Assembly: GCF_001522545.3 (NCBI RefSeq)
Contig: NC_031768.1
Location: forward strand, 85,246,457-85,310,456
From: Parus major
Taxonomy: Eukaryota; Chordata; Aves; Passeriformes; Paridae
DNA length: 64,000 nucleotides
Direction of reading: 5' to 3'
Part shown: positions 34,601 through 48,600 of the stretch, one piece after another
How positions within the stretch are numbered: position 1 is the first letter of the stretch
Layout of the letters: every line of letters starts with the position of its first letter
Notes under the pieces: model-generated
The model's input: the letters and a program-made list of their open reading frames with translations, nothing else
What the model was told of the DNA's origin: nothing
Database searches by the model: none
Program-made: the position numbers and the translations under genes

Positions 34601-36477
34601 AAGTACTTTCTTTTTCCCTGTTAATAAAAACCTGATTTATATTTGCAAGTGTGAAGAATGAATTTACTAAGTACCAGAGATTTTTTGAGGGGCTTATTCA
34701 GATATTTTCTTGGTGATTTCTCATTTGAACTGAACGCTTGATGCTGCCTATAATGACCACAAAGTAAGGAGGGCTGAAAAACTCTAGTTCTTGTCCATGC
34801 AAGGACAGTAAAACTGCAAAGCACTCCCAAAAGAAATGCAAACTCTCTTATTAGCCTAACTATAGCACTGCATTCATAGTTTAGCCTGAAAGCTGCCAGG
34901 TAATCTGTGTAGAACTAGGAAAGATAATTTCATTTGTATATCCATAGTATCTACTCTGAGGCTTGTGTAGGTGGCAGTAGTCAGATTCCAGGTTTCACTG
35001 GCATTTGTCACCAAAACTGCACAGCAAAGGCAGGTTTAATTCTTTAGCTCACAGTTATTCCTGCTCAGATCTCAGCCTCTACATACATGTGGAGAAACGT
35101 CTCTGTTTTGAAAACAGGTTGTGGATGACCCATCCACTCTCAGCATGGTCACTGAAATCTTACAAATAAGTGGCTGACCTTCAACTACCTTCATCTTTTA
35201 TATGGCTGCCTTTTCCAGGCATCATAGACCACTGAAATAAACTTCAGTCCTCCCCACCACCACATTTTGTTGAAAGAAATTCCATCACTCATCAAAATCA
35301 CTGCAAGCTGTGACTGTTCCACTAGGGATATACATATTTTCTTTTATGACCTCACCATCCTTTTAGCTGCTAAAGGACTTTGCCAAGGCTCACATATCTT
35401 AAAACAATGAAAGAAATCTTGCATGCTTGACTAGAGACCCTATTGACCAAGTAGAACTTTATCTGTAGTTACCGTGTTTCAGCATTGTTCCCCAAACACC
35501 TGGGCCAAACCAAGCATTTCGACCTTTATTATGGCTAAACAAATCATTACAATCTAATCCTCTTAAAGATGGTTTTATAGGAAGTAGTCACAGCCAAAAT
35601 CACAGATTGATTCAGTGCTTTTCAACTAATTTTTGTAGCTGTAATGACCAAGTTTCTTTGTGTTAATCTTCTTCTGAATGCAGCAATTAACCCATTCACC
35701 AGCTGACAGTGCCTACACCACAAATATATGGTTACAGATCCTGCAGACACATCCAAGTTTGCTTTAGACTGCATGAGTGAGAAGGAGTACTAGAATTACA
35801 TGAAGTGTTAGCAGCCACAAATTCTTCAAAAACAGGAAAAAAACATGGAGCTCCAGAGACTGTTGTAATTTTCCTAAAGCCATTTGAGGATTCCCACAGG
35901 AGAGAAACACAGCTCTTTTCAGTAATAGTGAGTGAAATTTGGGGTCAAGAAATCACACAGAAAGACACAGAAATTACTGTGAGTGAGCAGCCCTATATGA
36001 AAAAAATTAATTGCAGTTGAGTAGTATTACTATAGCTTTTCACAGCAAGACAGATTTTATTTGTAAAGATAATCTTGTACTAGTAGAACATATCTAATGC
36101 CTCAAATAAACCAAACCACAACCATAAAGGCACCATTTTTGGTTTCTAACTACAGCAGCAGCAGGACTGTGTCAGTGGCAGAAAGACACCTGTACTTAGC
36201 TGGTGGGGCATTTTTTAACAAAGATAATTGTATCAAATTTAACTAGATTAAACAGCTCATTCTGCTGTTGCCAAGGTTCCCTCTCATTGCTCTCCATCTA
36301 CAAACACACAAATCTCTTTCTGTGTGCTACATCTAAGCACAAGTAACTGAGGTCTGAAGTTATGGCTTCGTTAACACTCAAAACTGGGCTGGCAAAAGCC
36401 TCCTTTTGAGTCAAGAATTCAAGATAATCTGTCTGTATACAGACATTTCTCCAACATCACCCAAAACCAAGAACCTC

Positions 36478-36810
36478 CTCCAGTGCCTGAAGCTACAAGA
36501 AATATGGAGTAAGACTATTTAAAAGCCCATATAGTGACAGGACAAGGGGGAATGGATTCAAACTGAAAGAGAGCAGGTTTAGGTTAGATATTAGCAAGAA
36601 TTTTCATACTGTGAACTTGGTAAGACACTGGCACAGGTTGCCCAGAGGAGCTGTGGATGACCCATCCCTGGTGGTATTCAAGGCCAGGCTGGATGGGGCT
36701 TTGAGCAACCTGGTCTAGTGGAAGGTGTCCCTGCCCATGGCAGTGGGGTTGGAACTGGATGATCTCTAAGGTCCCCTTCAATCCAAACCATTCCATGATT
36801 CTATGAAATA
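36478..36810 (+). mobile_element. CR1 3' end, sense, well preserved
   Basis: Contains in order TAGTGACAGGACAAGGGG, AGGTTTAGGTTAGATATTAG, AGACACTGGCACAGGTTGCC, GGATGACCCATCCCTGGTGG, CAAGGCCAGGCTGGATGG, GGAACTGGATGATCTCTAAG and the tail CCATTCCATGATTCTATGAA. This is the textbook avian CR1 3' end and the best evidence that the host is a bird. Confidence 0.93.
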
Positions 36811-39459
36811 CTGACCTGGTGATGAGGTTTCTTCTCTCTGACTTCCCCATACAGCAATCTTCACAAGCTTCTTGAACATATGCAGTTGAGTTAGAAAGAA
36901 TGGGTAGGATTTGAAAAGCAAAGACATGCAGTCAACAAATAATAATGATAAAAAAAAATCATGAAAAACAAATGTCAATGGTTTCATAAAAAATTGCCCT
37001 GAAAACAACAGTTTTATTGTATCCAATGGAACACTGTTTGATTCTCCTGTGAAAGACAAGTTATTATATGCTGTAGACAAAAAGATGGGATGGTCTCTGT
37101 TTTCCTTTGTTGTTATAAGATTACAGTGGGTATTTTTTTCATCCAGGAGACTTGTTTGGTTGCAAACTTATTAATTCAATGACTTCTCTATTACAGATTA
37201 TTGCATTTTTTCTTTATTTCCTTACGAGATGCACCTTCTTCATTGTGATTAGTGGAGGTTTTGAACTAGTGCAGTGGATGACCTGGGTATAGGATTCATG
37301 GCTAATCTTTGTCCTTCATTTGGTTACTGTTCAGAAGGTGTATGTGCACAGAAGACATCATGACTAGTGCCAGTTCTTGGAGATACAACAGTGCACTTTC
37401 TGACCAAAGCCACAATCCAGCCTGAATTTGGGGCAAAATGTCTGCTCGTTGTAACAGTAAGTTACACACAACCACCCTTCTCTGTATTCCTTTGGATGTC
37501 ACCTAACCCACTCAAACCTCTGATTAAACGCTCAAAAGTAGATTCAGAAGGTTTCTGGATTGTGATGACTAGCAAATTGACTTGTTTGGAATGAACACTT
37601 GCAATAAGTTGCAATAAGTTTGTGACTGCCTCAGAAAGCCAAGAAAAGCAAGAACCTGCAATACTGGTCATCTCCTTTTTCCACAATGTCAGCTGAAGTT
37701 CAAGCCCTTGTCAGTGGATTTCTGTTCTTGGAAGCTGCTGGTATGGGTATTCCATGGCAGAGAAAATAATTCCTGATCCTTAAGGAAGCTCCTCAACTGT
37801 AAAATCTGTAGAGATCCTTTGCAATAGAAATGACAGTGAGGTGGGCTTTCAGAACAGAACCTCACTCTGTTGTTTGTGTTCTAAGCAGCCACACCATGCC
37901 ACAGAGAGACCTCTGGGGAGCCATCTGCTTCTTCTGGCATTTTCCAGAAACCATTTCCACATGATTTGATACTTCTGTGAAGAATTAGAAGTCATAAGGG
38001 AGAACATGTCATAGCCACTCTATGTGCCCTATGTTTCTATTGAAGAAATTTTCACAGACTATCAAGAAACTAGAAGAGAAAGTCATAAAAGATATCAGGA
38101 TATTAGAGAAAATCATGGTCCCATACAGGTACTCTGCCCTTGGAACCATATGTCTCTGGCAGCCAATCAGCCACCCAATCTTTCACTCACTCCCAAGAAG
38201 GAAACTAGAATTTAGTCAAATGAGTTGAAGTAACAACAGTTTAAAAAGGAAAGCAGGAGGTGCACATGAAAGAGAAGCTAAAAGAGGGACTTATTAACTG
38301 CTTCCCATTGGCAGGCAGATGTCCATCCACTCCAAGAAGTAAGGCCTCAGTAAAGGTAGTGGTTGCTTCCGAAGACAAATGCTATTACCACAAATGTCCC
38401 TCCTCCTCCTTTCCCCCACCTGTTTTTGCTAAGCATGGTGTCATGTGGTGGGTACAGAATATCCCTTTGGCCTGTTTGGGTCATCTGTCCTGGCTGTGGC
38501 CCCTCACAGTCCCTTGCCCACCCCAAGCCCCCTGGCTTTTTGCTGGGAGGTAGGGGAGGTAGAAAGTCCAGACACTTTGCAAGCACTCTTTAACAAGAGC
38601 CAAAACACTGGTGAGTTAAGAACACTGTTCTAGCCTCAAATGCAGAGCACAGCAGGCTACTGTGGAGAAAGCTGACTTCATAACCTCATGCCAGACAGAC
38701 CCAGTACCAACATTAATGGAAAAAAATTATTTAGAGTTTTCAAATAACTGCTCTCCAGCATTGTTTTCCTTGTGGCGAGCAGCCCACCTGAGTGCTTTGT
38801 TTTCTCTTCAGAGTACAGAAGAACAAAAGAACTTCCTTCTCCCTAATAAAAAACTCCATTAGCTTCCACACAGGTGTGAAAACTGGAAACCTGGGGGACT
38901 AACAAATTCCCATAGACCCAGCAACTGGCTAATTCTGAGCTGAAATGAAATCAAACTTCCACGGTGCTGTCATGTTCTCAATGGCTAAGGTAGAAGTAAT
39001 TAAGACTTTTTAGATCTCTTTCTGTTTCTAGCTTCTCTATTTTCCACTTAGTCAATTTTCAAAATACCTATGAAGCAAGGGAAAAGAGAGGTCAGTGTAT
39101 TATTTTAGCCAGAATCTGGTGACAAAATATAGAAAATTGATCTACTTCACCTAGACTGTCAATCCAGTGGGTAAATTGCAAGAACATTGGGGATAACCCT
39201 CAAATGTTAATCTGGTATGACAGACTTGCTCAGGTTTGCGTCACTTTGTGCTTTTCAGTTCTGTGACAAGTCTCAATGTAAAACCCAAAGCCCCTTTCCT
39301 TGAAAACAAGTCCACTAAAGGTACTTTGTGCAGACATTCAGAGAAGTGCAGTGAAATGTTACAGTCTGGAGATGGTGGGTTGAATTTTGGTTGCAGTAGT
39401 GTTAGGGGAGGTTCTTGCAAGGAATAGGATAGACTGGGATCTCCACCCCTTGCTGCAGT

Positions 39460-39466
39460 TATAAAG
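39460..39466 (+). promoter_or_regulatory. Gene 2 TATA box
   Basis: TATAAAG about 165 bases upstream of the ATG, in a locally GC-richer stretch. It predicts transcription start near 39490 and a 5' leader of about 135 bases. This fits a strongly, tissue-specifically transcribed secretory gene; use is inferred, not shown. Confidence 0.55.
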
Positions 39467-39626
39467 GCACTAACATCAAAGGAAGGAGCCAGGGAGGAGT
39501 TGAAGAGCAAACTCCTTTCCTCTGGAGCACTGGATGAGGAATGCTGCAGAGCTGTTAAACTAGTAGGAAAGGAATTGTTTCATGGGAAGAGAACTTATCT
39601 CTTTCTTCTGTCTCCCAGTGAGAAAA

Positions 39627-39691
39627 ATGTGGCTGAAGTTTCTTTTGGCTATTCTTCTCTGGCATGTAACAGCTGCAAAGGAGCCTGAGCC
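39627..39691 (+). CDS. OVST: Gene 2 exon 1: start codon and signal peptide
   Basis: ATG 39627 (A at -3) opens [17 protein letters not shown], a clean signal peptide, followed by KEPEP and the exon 2 strand QYVLIVP. The donor is GTAAGA at 39692. An in-frame ATG at 39582 would add 15 residues (MGRELISFFCLPVRK) ahead of the leader. I preferred 39627 because it gives a standard leader, has the better context (T at -3 for 39582) and matches the 65-nt exon 1 of gene 1. Confidence 0.88.
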
Positions 39692-42600
39692 GTAAGAACT
39701 ACCCTATTACTACTATTAGTATTTGTGAAAAGGCTTTAAAGACAGTGCTTATCAATGTTATTAATTTTTCTCTAAAAATTTAACAATCCAGGGCTCATAT
39801 TTTATATCTGGAGAGCTAAAGTGGAATGGGGATGGCAAGTGAATCGTTCTCATTTAATATGATCAGACCTTCACCTATTGCAGAACGTCCATGGAAGTTG
39901 ACGTGTGTCCAGAAAAAGCACTAGCAGTAGTGACAGCAGGGTGTTTTGCTAAAACCAGGTGGGCCCAGGGCTCAGATAAAGGGCAAAAGGGCAAGAGCTG
40001 GGAGCAATACCAGAGCTGTGGGCAGTACCAGGACTGGGCTGGTTCAGAGTTGCAGAAAGAGTGAGGAGCACTGGCAGTGTGTCCTATTTAACCTAAAGTA
40101 ATTGGTGGGTACTTAATAATAAATGTTAAGTGCTCACTTTATCCTGTTTCTCCCTTACCTATGAATGTGATCACTTTGATGTTTGGATTTCACAGGCAGT
40201 ATGTCCTGATAGTGCCTGCTGTCCTCCAAAATGACTCTCCAGGTCAGGTTTGCCTGCAGTTCCTTAACCTCAACGAGACAGTGTCCGTCAGAGCAATCCT
40301 GGAATACAGCTCTGTTAATACCACTATTTTTAATAAAACCGTGACAGAAAGCAGTGGTCTACAATGCTTCAAGTTCAAGGTAAGTTAATTTTAATTTATG
40401 TCCCCGTGGAAAAGAAATGTAAACAGGGACAAGAAAATTAAAGAAGGGAGCACAGGAAAGGAACAGACAGGGAAAGAAGGAAGACTTGTTAAAGGAAAAA
40501 GGAAGCATAGGAGAGTAACATAGTAACAAACCAGGAGGTATTTTTTTGTATGCATAAGTAATAAGATAAAGCCCAAGAAAGGTGATGGAGTTGGTAGAAG
40601 TGAGATTGTGTCACGCAGGAGCCCAGGCCACAGATATTGCTGTTCAACAGGTTCTGGAGCAAATTACTTCAAGACTAACAACCTCCTGATGTTTTCCTGT
40701 TTCTTCACAGATTCCTCCTGTCCACTCTGCACCACTGGCTTTCATTTCCTTCTCTGCCAAGGGCACCACCATCCGCCTGGAGGAGCGGCGCTCAGTGATG
40801 ATCTGGAACGCAGACAGCATCGTCTTTGTGCAGACAGACAAACCCATCTACAAACCAGGACAGACTGGTGAATGTCCACTTTGTCTATAACGTGGGCCTT
40901 AGGAGGCAGTTTCTTCAGACAGAATTTCTCTGTCTGGTGTTTTTCAGGCTGAGCTACATTCTAGGTAGTTTCTTCACAGTTTTTGTTAAAACTATTACAG
41001 TTCTTTGCTGAGGAGATTAGGGAATCATCTTCAGGATGTCAGGAGACCGTCATTCCATGATCTCTGTCATTTTCTTTGTCCCTTCCTCCCAGGTGACATA
41101 AGCTGTCACTGCTGCAGTTTCACTACTGATGACAGACCAGGATAATGGGAAGAGGTGATTAGATCAATACCTGGCATAAAACAATTCTTCCCTCTGTGGT
41201 GCTGGTCAGCATCAAAATAGACCAAACAGAGTGAAGCCTGTTACTTTGAAATGAAATATAAGTTGTTAAAGACAAAATCATGCTATTTACCTTCTGCCTC
41301 CGATGTGTTTGGACTTTAGATTCTCATGTTGTATTCCTGCACTTACACTTTCCCTTTATCTATGCTTCTCACATGGCCATAAAGCAGAGCTCCATTTTTC
41401 TAGATCCATTCCTCAGTTCATTTCTAGGCTTTAAGGTTTCTAGCACACACTATAGGGAAACAGCAGAAGACTTCTTCCCAGATACTAGTCATATAATGCA
41501 GCCATTAGACTAGATTAGTTTTACTTTAATTAGGGTCATAGATACACAGATACATAGTATGAAAAAAAGCTTACCAGTTGGAATTTGGTGCCACCAAGGT
41601 ATCCCATATGGGTTGTTTATTGGTCAAATAGCTTGGTTTTGAGCTGGGGCAAGCAGCAGACAATAATCAAATTATGAAAATGTAATGCAGTTCTTATTTG
41701 TTCAGTCATTCCTTTCTGTGATGTTTAATGAAAGTAGACTTTTCATTGCTAACATTAAAGGAAACGTTTATGAAAGAATACAAGGACTTGATGCTAGGAA
41801 AAAGACCCTTAATCAAAGTCTGTGTAGGGTTGTTCTACCTTCAGATGCATTTTATTATGTGCATCCTGTGCAAGCAGGACTGTTGGAAGACCCTGTGAAA
41901 CTGGGAGTACTAATGAATGCAAAATGTTATGTTCAGCCAAACAAACTATGGTCAATGCTAACACCCTGTTCCTTGCCTTTCCAGTGAGGTTTCGTGTTGT
42001 TGCCCTGGATTTCAATTTTAAACCTGTTCAGGGGAAGGTGAGTGACCATTAATACTCCCCTGTATTTAAAATTGCTGGGAGACAACTTCTTCTCAAATTT
42101 TACATAAAGGACTGCTGTGGCTAAAATGAGTTGTTTGCAGAGACTAAATGCCAAAGAATTAACCTGATTTCCTAAGCACATGCTGTAATCCACCCTTTCA
42201 TTATAGTCACAGGGAAGAAGGCAAGTGTGTAGCAGTTCGAATTCCTGATTCAACACATTCTGTGGTCGCTGGAAAGGAGCTCAAAACTCCCTCCACTTTG
42301 TTGCCACAGACATTATCTTAGCTCTGACCAGAAAGCCCATGGTTCAGTCTCCCTCTCTCACAGTTCAGCAAATGTTGCTTGCAGACATCAGTAAATCATC
42401 CACCTGGAACATTGCCCATTTTAGAAATGTGGGAAATTAAAGAGCAAGTTGCTGCCACAATTATTTATCTCTTCAGAGGTGTTCTTTCCACTGCCAGCAA
42501 ACTCTCTTCATGCTCATAATGCATAAGGAAATTAATGGAAGGGTCTTCACTGGCCTCCTCTCTTGCACTTGTAATGCAGGAGACAGCACAGTGATAGCAA

Positions 42601-45600
42601 AAAGAGCTGGTGCTAAAAAGAAGCCCAAATCATGGTTTGTGTGCACCTCTGTAACTCTGCTCACTCGTACTCTCTGAGACTGCACTCAAACCAGTATGGT
42701 CAGAAACTGCCCCACCATTCTCATTTCATCTCTCTCCTTTAGGCAAGCTTCTTATTGAAGTAAAATTGCTGTTAAACTTATTGAAATAAGAGATGAGGAC
42801 CTCTGATTAATGGTATTATACTGAATATTGGTTATATACTTTTCACAGTCCTGAGGAAAAATAATATGTGTTTGATCAGCAACCTAATATCTTCTTCCAT
42901 TCTGTTTTTTCCTCTTTCAGTACCCCTTGATTACAATTCAGGTAAGAAATTTTTGTCCTTGTACTGCATTACTCCAGGCATGTCCTTACATGAGTTTGAA
43001 CATGTCCATACACAGACAGATCTTGCTGCTGAGTACACCAGCAGAAATCAACAGAAACTCCACAAAAAGCAAGGATGCTCTTTGAGCTTGACATGGAAAG
43101 CACACCTATCATTCCAGCAGTCAAAATCTGTAGTGTTCTTATGTCTGCCTTTGATTCCTCTCCCCTTCCCCCAGCTTGCTCAATTTATTTTGGGGGTGTA
43201 TCTTTTTGTAAGTCTAGTGCTGCTGAAAACCATAAAAAAATACAGGTTGTGAATACAACTACTAACTATGTCAGCACTTTCATGGCATTTTCTGGGGATT
43301 TTTAAAAGAACTGCAGTTCGTGTCTAGACAGCATACTTACAAGTTTCCATGTTACACTATGAAGTCAGGGGACTTTATTTTCTTTGCAGTGAGAACACAC
43401 ATCTTCTGAGCCCTCCACATGTTTTTCTTCCAGTTGTTGCTGTAAAGAGTCAAGGAAATGGTGTGAATGAGTTTTCTTTAGTCTAGCTAGCATAACATAT
43501 ACTGAGAGGAAAATGCCACCCCAGTGAATGCAAAATAAAGGTTTCCTTCCTTCTTCTGGCAAAAGCTGAAAAAAAAGCTGGGGTTGCTAAAGGCCAAGAT
43601 TTGTGTGGGATAAACTTGGCTGAAGGGAAAGCACAAAGAAGATTTTCTTTCTCTCCCCTCTTGACACAAATCTAGAGCAACATATACTAAAGAGCAGGAA
43701 AGAGCAGCATTGTGCAACTTTCCCTGATGATTGAGACTAATAAGTAGGCTGGCAGAGAATACCTAAATCAGGAACAATAGATGAGAATCTAACAACATTA
43801 ATAATAACATGAATAATCAGAGTACAAAGGCACAATTTAACTCAATGCACATGCATTAAGCAGCTTCTCTAGGGAGTTAAAGCAACCTGCTCTATTTTCT
43901 TCTTGTTGCTGGTTTTGTGTGCTAGTAGCAAAAGATTTCCAAGGCAAAAAACTGTGAGTCTGTATTCTTTTTTTCTTCAGGATCCAAGGGGCAACAGGAT
44001 CTTGCAGTGGCAAAATGTGACGTCAGAGATGAACATTATTCAGCTAGAATTCCCACTCACTGAAGAGCCTATCCTGGGGAACTACAAAGTTATTGTAGCA
44101 AAGAAGTCAGGAGATAAAATAAATCACTCATTCCTTGTGGAGGAATATGGTAAATGACACCTATATTTTTTATTTAGTGTAGGAAACACTATTAGAGATG
44201 AGTCCATATCAAGCAACCTTTTTGACTGCTAAAACTTCAAACAGCTTCCTGGCAAACGCAGCTTCAATTAGTTGTCCTTAAGAACTGGGGAGATTAAAAA
44301 AGAAAGAGAAGAGTAAAAAAAAAAGAAAAATTTACAATTTTTCACACACTCAGCCAGCAAAATAATCTGCATAAGAAATCAGCAAGTTGATTGCAAATTT
44401 CAGTGAGACAAAATTTTCTCTCACTGAATTTTCACAGCTATGTCCATGAACATTCTTTGCCAAAGCTCTGCAAGACATCTAGACAAAACAGGATTCACTT
44501 TAAAAGTCCTGTCTTTTCTTCTAAGTATTGCAGAAATACTTTAGTAAGCCTTTGCAGATCAGGCCAGTTCTTAAACATATTGCCACCCTGGTTCTGAAAT
44601 CCCATTCCCTCTATACTGACTAACAATAAAATATATATTCTCATTTTTGCTTTCATCTTAGGAGGGTCTGCAAATTTACCATATCCCACTGTTGGGTTTT
44701 TTTTTTCTTTTTGCTCTTTGTCCTAGTGTTGCCAAAGTTTGATGTCACAGTCACTGCACCAGAAAGCCTTACAATCCTGGATTCGGAGTTCACCGTGAAA
44801 GTCTGTGGGTTGTAAGTACCATGTGCAGAGTGGTTAGGAAATGTGCTGAAGTGGAAGAACTTCCCAAGGACTAGGGAAAGAGCCAGGGCTTAGAGAAAAG
44901 CCAAAATAGGGCCCCAGAAGAGGTTGGTGAGGGTTGACTTGGTCATTGGAGCTTTCATTTATTTCTGTGCTCATCCCATTTTATTGTATAAGTATTTGGT
45001 TCCACGTGGTGTTCTACGAGGTGGATAAAACTCTTGAGAGGTTCCCTGGTGAAGTAGGATGTCTTCACTCCAAACAACATACTTCAGAGGTAGACACTGC
45101 TTCATAAAGCAGAGCAACATTGAATTCTAGCTGGGGTGTTACGGTTAGAGCTGTCTAACTTCCCTTCCAAGCCTGGTCCTTCAGAAGGAACTTGCTTACA
45201 CCAACACTAAAATCTTGTAATTTGGGATCCAGAGTTGAAATTCTGATTCCCTAGCAGATATGAGGAGTTTTGCTTTGATTTCAGTGAGCCTGGAACTCCA
45301 GTTTAAGCTGAAGATTGGAGACAAGTGTCTTAATTTGGTCAGTAGCCTCATCTGTCCATTATGTTTATAAAGGTATTTGGTTTTACATTCAAAGTGTAGC
45401 TTTGTTTCATAGGTTTAGATGTGAAAAAGAACTAATTTTGATTTCTGAGTTGTATTTTCTATTTTGTTAAAGCAGGAGAGTTAGAAAAAACCTGTGAAAC
45501 TACTCCATGCTCTGGCTTCCCAGCTCACTGCTTGTCCTGGATCTATTCCTGCACACATTAGCTTAAGATTATTTTTCAAGCATTAGCTCATAGACCTCAT

Positions 45601-48600
45601 CAGATCATATTTCCTCTCCCCCTAGGTACACCTATGGCCAGCCTGTTGAAGGGAAAGTCAAGCTCAGTGTGTGCAGGGATTTTGATTCATATGGGAGGTG
45701 TAAGAAAAGCCCAGTTTGTCAATCGTATACCAAAAATGTATGTTACATAATTATTATTCCTCGTCATGCTTGTCCTCTGTTCCGTGTTCTTGTTCCTCTC
45801 CCTTTGCCCATCACACTTTGCTTTCTGTCTTTGATTCTTCTCTTCACCCTACTCCTCTCTTTGCTTGTATGACTACCTAGGAGCTCAGGGCACCTCATTT
45901 CTCTTCTTGGCTTCCTGCAGGCCTGAAATATTGACGTCTTTCTTCTTCATGACTCAGTTTCCCATAAACATGCATAAATCATGTTAAAATTACTGGGAAA
46001 ATACTTCACTCACTAAAGAAGGATCCTGTGTATTGTCAACACCCTTTGCAAGCTATGATCCTTGACAACAGGATTTGTTTTCTTCCCTGTCCAGCTGGAG
46101 ACAGAGGGTTGCCTCTCCCAGGTCTTCAGCTCCAGCATCTTTGAGTTACATCGCACTGGTTACATGAGGCACCTTGATGTGAAGGTCACTGTGACAGAAA
46201 AAGGAACAGGTAATCCCTTGCAGACAGGAACAGCAAAAGCAGTGTGGTCCAGAAGGAGAGTAGGAGACAGCCTCTGCTTGCTGAGTACAAGGAGATGTCT
46301 CCATGAGGAAGGGAGGCACATTTTTACAAGCACAGTGGCCATCTCCAGGTAAACTCTGATGATGCTCTGTGCAGGACACAGTTCATCTCCTCATGACTCT
46401 GGGCATGTCTTCCAGGCCTGCAATTTACAGCTGCTCAGGTTATTTCCATAACTCGGGTGATGAGCGCCATACGGTTTGAGAACATGGATCACCACTACAG
46501 AAGAGGAATTCCTTACTTTGGACAGGTAAGCAAGAGCTTGGAGGGCTTGTATTGAAGATGACTGACAGGCCATCACATAACAACAATGATGGCAACATCT
46601 AGGAGACTGTTTGGGGTGGGGGTGCTCTCCCCAGTCTTCTTTCACTGAATGCAATGCCCTACTGGTAGTTCTGAATACTGAAGACTATTAGTTTATTCTG
46701 ATTCTGCCAGAAATACTTCAGATCAGAACAGCCCATTAACTAGCATTTCTCTAACTTGCATTTTAAGCTTGCTATAAATCACTGCCTCTCCCTTCAGAAC
46801 TGACCATCACATGCCAACCAGACATGAATAAAAACAGTGCTGGATGAGGGAATAAAGAGGGAAAGGAATTTAAGACACACATAAGAAAACAAAGGAAATA
46901 ACAACAGTTTTTGTCTCAGAAAGGTTTTTCATTTGTTTCATGACAATACCCACATAACTCTGTCAGTGGTTTAAAAGGTAGGGATAAATCTCTCTCCAGT
47001 TCAGCTTTTGTCAATGAGGAAAAGATAGAGGAGGACCAGTAGCACTGAAAGGAGACGAAATTGTCTTTCAAGGGTGGGTTTTTCCCCCACTGTAAAGTCT
47101 ATATACCTTTCTTTTTCGGTTCCCATTCCTACTCTCTTCTTTCTCTTTTAAAAATCAAAATGAATGCTCATTTCTATGAACATAGAACTTACTTAAAGGG
47201 ATCTGTTATTTTGCTGTTTGTTTGTTCGTTTGACACAAACAGCAGAGACAGTGTAGACAGAACCAGAAAAATGTTCAAAATAAAGAAGTGGAGAAAAGGT
47301 TTTCAGACACTGAAAATAGCAGGAGCAGACTCTTAAGATTCAGGAAGGAAAAAAAGGAAGGGAGAAAAGAAAATAAATTTTGAAACTGGAAATGTATAGT
47401 CAGAAGGGACTGATCAGGGAAGAGATGAGACACAGAAGTTCTTGCTCCACAAAAGGACATTATCAATGGTGTGGCAGATGCTGAGGAAGCTCCTGCTCCT
47501 AACCTCATAAGATAGCTCAGATAGTTGCCAGAAAGTGAAGAGAGACTTTTCAGTTGTCAAGTATTGTGTTGAAGGAAGATGGAAAAGTAATTCTGCTGTT
47601 TAGAGAGCAAACGAGTGCAAAATATCAGTATCTACATACAGAAAGACAATACACTCAGCATGTTTCACATCCCCTTTTACAGATCAAGCTGGTAGACAAA
47701 GACAACTCTCCAATTTCCAATGAGGTTATTGAGCTATTTGTCAATAACAAGAATACAGACAACTTCACCACGGATCGTAACGGTGTTGCTGAGTTTAGCA
47801 TTGACACATCCGAAATGTTTGATCCCGAGATCAGTCTGAAAGTGAGTACAAAACAAGGCTGAATAGAGACACAGAGAGAGATGGCTGCTCTCAAACTGAA
47901 CCCAAAAGAAGATGGGTGAGGTTTTAATTCTGGTAATAAAAATATGCTTTCTTCATCTTTCTTCACTGTCTAGAGCTCTCAAAAACTACCAGGAGTGAAG
48001 AAAACATCTGAGTTGTTGCAATGCAATGGCTTGTTGCAAGGCTGCTCTTTCCTTACCAGTTTGGCTTTAGGCACAGTTCTTATCTATATGCATTACGTGA
48101 ACTAATCATTCTGAGGTCAGAATGTAATGGTGACTTCCCTAGTGATATATGTTTGTTTTCCTTTTCTTCCCCACGCCCTCTCCTGTTTAGGCAGTTTATA
48201 AAACCAGTGACCACTGCCACTATGAAGGCTGGATAGAGCCTTACTACCCAGAAGCATCTCTCTCCGTCCAGCGCTTCTACTCTTGGACTAGCAGTTTTCT
48301 GAGGATTGAGCCTTTGTGGAAAGATCTGAAATGTGGGCAGAAGAGGATGATCACTGTACACTACATCTTAAACACAGAAGGATACAAGAGAATCACCACC
48401 ATGAACTTCTACTATGTGGTGAGTATGAGGTTGTGGGTTGATTTGCTGAAATGGTTTTACTGGGCAGCTACCTGGCAATCCATCCACAGGAATTACAGCA
48501 GTGAGTGCTCTTCATGGTGTTCTCTGTCCACCTTTACCCTTCCTTTTGCTTCTGCCTTGTGACCAGCAACAAGGTCCCTAGCAGCAGCAGTGTGAGCATT

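Larger units (their letters stand above)
30820..39459. other. Intergenic region between the two A2M-family genes
   Basis: About 8.6 kb without any coding exon I can support. It contains a T-rich tract (31565-31618), one clear CR1 3' end (36478-36810), two doubtful CR1-like scraps (about 31055-31130 and 33955-34030) and otherwise AT-rich unique DNA. No A2M-type exon remnant was seen, so there is no sign of a dead third copy between the genes. Confidence 0.7.
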
